Shown: piece after piece, positions 4,272 through 5,584 of the stretch
Position numbering within the stretch: position 1 is the first letter of the stretch
Layout of the letters: every line of letters starts with the position of its first letter
From: Clostridiales bacterium
GTDB taxonomy: Bacteria > Bacillota > Clostridia > Lachnospirales > WQUN01
NCBI GenBank assembly: GCA_031269415.1
Contig: JAISZF010000057.1
Span: 1 to 5,584, forward strand
Reading direction: 5' to 3'
Length of the DNA stretch: 5,584 bases
Notes under the pieces: model-generated
Seen by the model: the letters and a program-made list of their open reading frames with translations, nothing else
Database searches by the model: none
Told to the model about the DNA's origin: nothing
Position numbers and translations under genes: made by a program

Positions 4272-4781
4272 TTACCTCCCGTGATTCTCTATCACACTAC
4301 GCCGCGATCCCATAATAGCCAGACAAAGAGCGTCCGCGCGCCCGTCGCGGGGCTTCCTGCTTCCCTTTGGCGTCAGCTCGCACCCGGGGAACATCCGCAG
4401 CGCGAACTGAATCGCTCTCGCTTTTCCCTCGCCGCTCATACCGGCGAATATCTTCCGCGTCCACACAACGGGCCTGATGGTTCGATACGGCACATCGAGC
4501 GCCGACAAAACGCCCTCCCATATCCCGAATCCGCGCCCCGTCGCGAACGTGCTCGATACGCCCTGGCCCGGCATAGCCTGCGCCTGTTCGAGGATAACAA
4601 CCGCGTCTCCAAAGAGACACATATGCCGGATAGCGTCAGCTATGCCGCCGATGTCGTACAGCCGTTTCCCATCGCTTGTGACAACCGGCGTGTCAATGAC
4701 CTCCAACACTTCCATGGAACCGGCGTTGATTGCCGCTATCGCTCCGTTAATGCCGGGATCAATGCCAATTGAAACATTCAT
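4272..4781 (-). CDS. RuvC-like Holliday junction resolvase (RNase H fold)
   Basis: A 169-aa predicted metal-dependent endonuclease that cuts branched DNA such as four-way junctions. MNVSIGIDPGINGAIA gives the first catalytic Asp (D8) in the typical RuvC N-terminal strand. VVILEQAQAMPGQG gives E65. The C-terminal RDGRADALCLA gives D146 and D150, as in the (H/R)D-x-x-D-A pattern of phage and bacterial RuvC. Length is normal for the family (about 160-175 aa). The start is ATG 4781, preceded at 6 bases by AAAGGAGGT (4788-4796). The longer frame from 4883 is rejected because it adds residues not seen in the family and lies within the helicase gene. The ATG shares one base with the helicase stop (TGATG), so they are coupled. 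Next to a helicase it probably processes replication or recombination intermediates of the element. The presence of a housekeeping ruvC elsewhere is assumed, not seen. Confidence 0.88.
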   Translation of the reverse strand: MNVSIGIDPGINGAIAAINAGSMEVLEVIDTPVVTSDGKRLYDIGGIADAIRHMCLFGDAVVILEQAQAMPGQGVSSTFATGRGFGIWEGVLSALDVPYRTIRPVVWTRKIFAGMSGEGKARAIQFALRMFPGCELTPKGSRKPRDGRADALCLAIMGSRRSVIENHGR

Positions 4782-5584
4782 CACGCGACCTCCTTTCTTT
4801 GGGGTAACAGCCATTCCGGTAAGCGCGTTTCCGGCGATAATTGCAGGTACGCTCCGAAGAACCGCGAACGCGCCTGATTCCACAGGACACCGATGGAACT
4901 GTCCACGACATCTATCACTATCGGCTGTTCTTTGCCGTCCCGCGCGCGTAATACGCGGCCAACGCGTTGTACCGTCCGGTTCTCGCTCCGCTGCGGCGTC
5001 ATGAGGACTACGGCGTCCAGTATCGGCGCGTCAAGCCCCTCGTCGGCCAATTGCGTCGCGAATAATACCTGGGCGCCGCCGTTCGTTATGCGCCGAATAC
5101 CTTCAACGCGCTCTTTCTTCTGCTTGCCGACAGCCAATGCCGCCGCCCCTGGCCTGAATCGTTCCATCGCCTCATAGAACATCTCACAGTGTTCGACGCG
5201 CTGAGAGAGCGCGAGTATCCGCCGCCCGTCGTCCAACAGCCGGGATATGACATTGAAGATCAGGCTGTTGCGTTTGGCGTCGCGAACAAGAGCCGTTATC
5301 ATAGGCGTCCAATCATCATGTTCCGCGTATGGATATCGGAATGCCGTCCTGATGAACTCTATACGCGGTACCACAAGAACATTCGCGTTTCGCAATTCAC
5401 TCTGCGTAATCGCGTGTCTGACCGGCCCTATCACCGCCGTCATGAAACCGCCAAGTCCGTCGTCGCGTTTGGGTGTCGCGGTAAGGCCGTATCGGAAGGC
5501 CGCGGGGAACATTTGTATTGTGTCCATGAATGACACCGCTGGCGCGTGGTGGCATTCGTCGAGTATCACACAGCCGAACATCGA
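4781..5584 (-). CDS. SF2 DNA/RNA helicase, C-terminal part (5' end beyond window)
   Basis: The C-terminal 267 residues of a superfamily 2 helicase. Counting from the first visible Met at 5581, motif II is VILDECHH (D8, E9), which binds Mg-ATP. Motif III is LTATPKRDDG (33-42). The second RecA-like domain has motif IV near ALSQRVEHC (124-132), motif V in FATQLADEGLDAPILD (174-189) and motif VI in QRVGRVLR (205-212) with arginine fingers. The DECHH box, TATP and QRxGRxxR place it with the DEAH-like/XPB-RecG-like phage helicases rather than DEAD-box RNA helicases. Walker A (motif I) and the Q motif must lie right of the window. It ends in TGA at 4783-4781, overlapping the resolvase ATG. It is probably the unwinding enzyme of the element's replication or recombination module. 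Its exact substrate cannot be read from this part. Confidence 0.9.
   Translation of the reverse strand, partial: SMFGCVILDECHHAPAVSFMDTIQMFPAAFRYGLTATPKRDDGLGGFMTAVIGPVRHAITQSELRNANVLVVPRIEFIRTAFRYPYAEHDDWTPMITALVRDAKRNSLIFNVISRLLDDGRRILALSQRVEHCEMFYEAMERFRPGAAALAVGKQKKERVEGIRRITNGGAQVLFATQLADEGLDAPILDAVVLMTPQRSENRTVQRVGRVLRARDGKEQPIVIDVVDSSIGVLWNQARSRFFGAYLQLSPETRLPEWLLPQRKEVA

Noticed and set aside
4782..4883. N-terminal extension of the RuvC-like gene to 4883
   Set aside because: It would overlap the helicase gene by about 100 bases and put 34 extra residues before the canonical MNVSIGIDPG start, whereas ATG 4781 has AAAGGAGGT at 6 bases.
4281..5004. Long plus-strand frames (163 and 175 aa) opposite the resolvase and helicase
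   Set aside because: They are antisense to genes with recognisable catalytic motifs, have no ribosome binding sites and show no domain pattern.

Overview
This is a bacterial window of about 50% GC. Shine-Dalgarno sequences are strong (AAGGAGG, AAAGGAGGT, GGGAGG), genes are tightly packed and alternative start codons are used (GTG, TTG, probably ATA). The right two thirds look like the replication/recombination part of a prophage, phage or related mobile element. The taxonomic host cannot be fixed from the sequence. Strong AGGAGG sites and a phBC6A51-like HTH protein would suit Firmicutes or a similarly SD-rich phylum, but this is only an inference.

Left edge (1-750): a toxin-antitoxin pair on the minus strand. 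A 56-aa ribbon-helix-helix-like antitoxin (TTG start) is followed after 26 bases by a PIN-domain VapC-like toxin that runs off the left edge. The promoter is well formed (TTGTTT, 17 bases, TATAAT) and overlaps two 10-base direct repeats that are probable antitoxin operators. The intergenic region is much more AT-rich than the rest of the window.

Plus-strand pair (803-1260): two small unrecognised genes overlap by ATGA. The first probably starts at an ATA codon 7 bases after AAAGGAGG. The only upstream in-frame ATG lies inside the -10 box of the likely promoter.

Convergent intergenic region (1261-1629): no credible gene, but many ordered repeats. They include a 34-base dyad overlapping the stop of the second small gene, a probable bidirectional terminator, paired GGTTTTCGCA, TTGACCT and CGCGTGTTG repeats, a very stable hairpin, and three copies of CCAGGCCAGGGGCA. 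The GGCCAGGGGC core of the last motif recurs twice more inside the operon to the right.

Minus-strand operon (5584 down to 1630), in order of transcription: SF2 helicase (5' end off the window), RuvC-like resolvase, a small Topo VI-A/Spo11-like Toprim protein, an unrecognised 173-aa protein, a newly noted 30-aa ORF, a phBC6A51-like HTH protein and an unrecognised 209-aa protein. Most junctions overlap by 1 or 4 bases, so the set is probably co-transcribed and translationally coupled. Helicase, junction resolvase and Topo VI-A-like protein together point to DNA replication, recombination or end processing in a mobile element. The HTH protein may be a terminase-small-subunit-like or regulatory DNA-binding factor. 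The operon promoter is outside the window.
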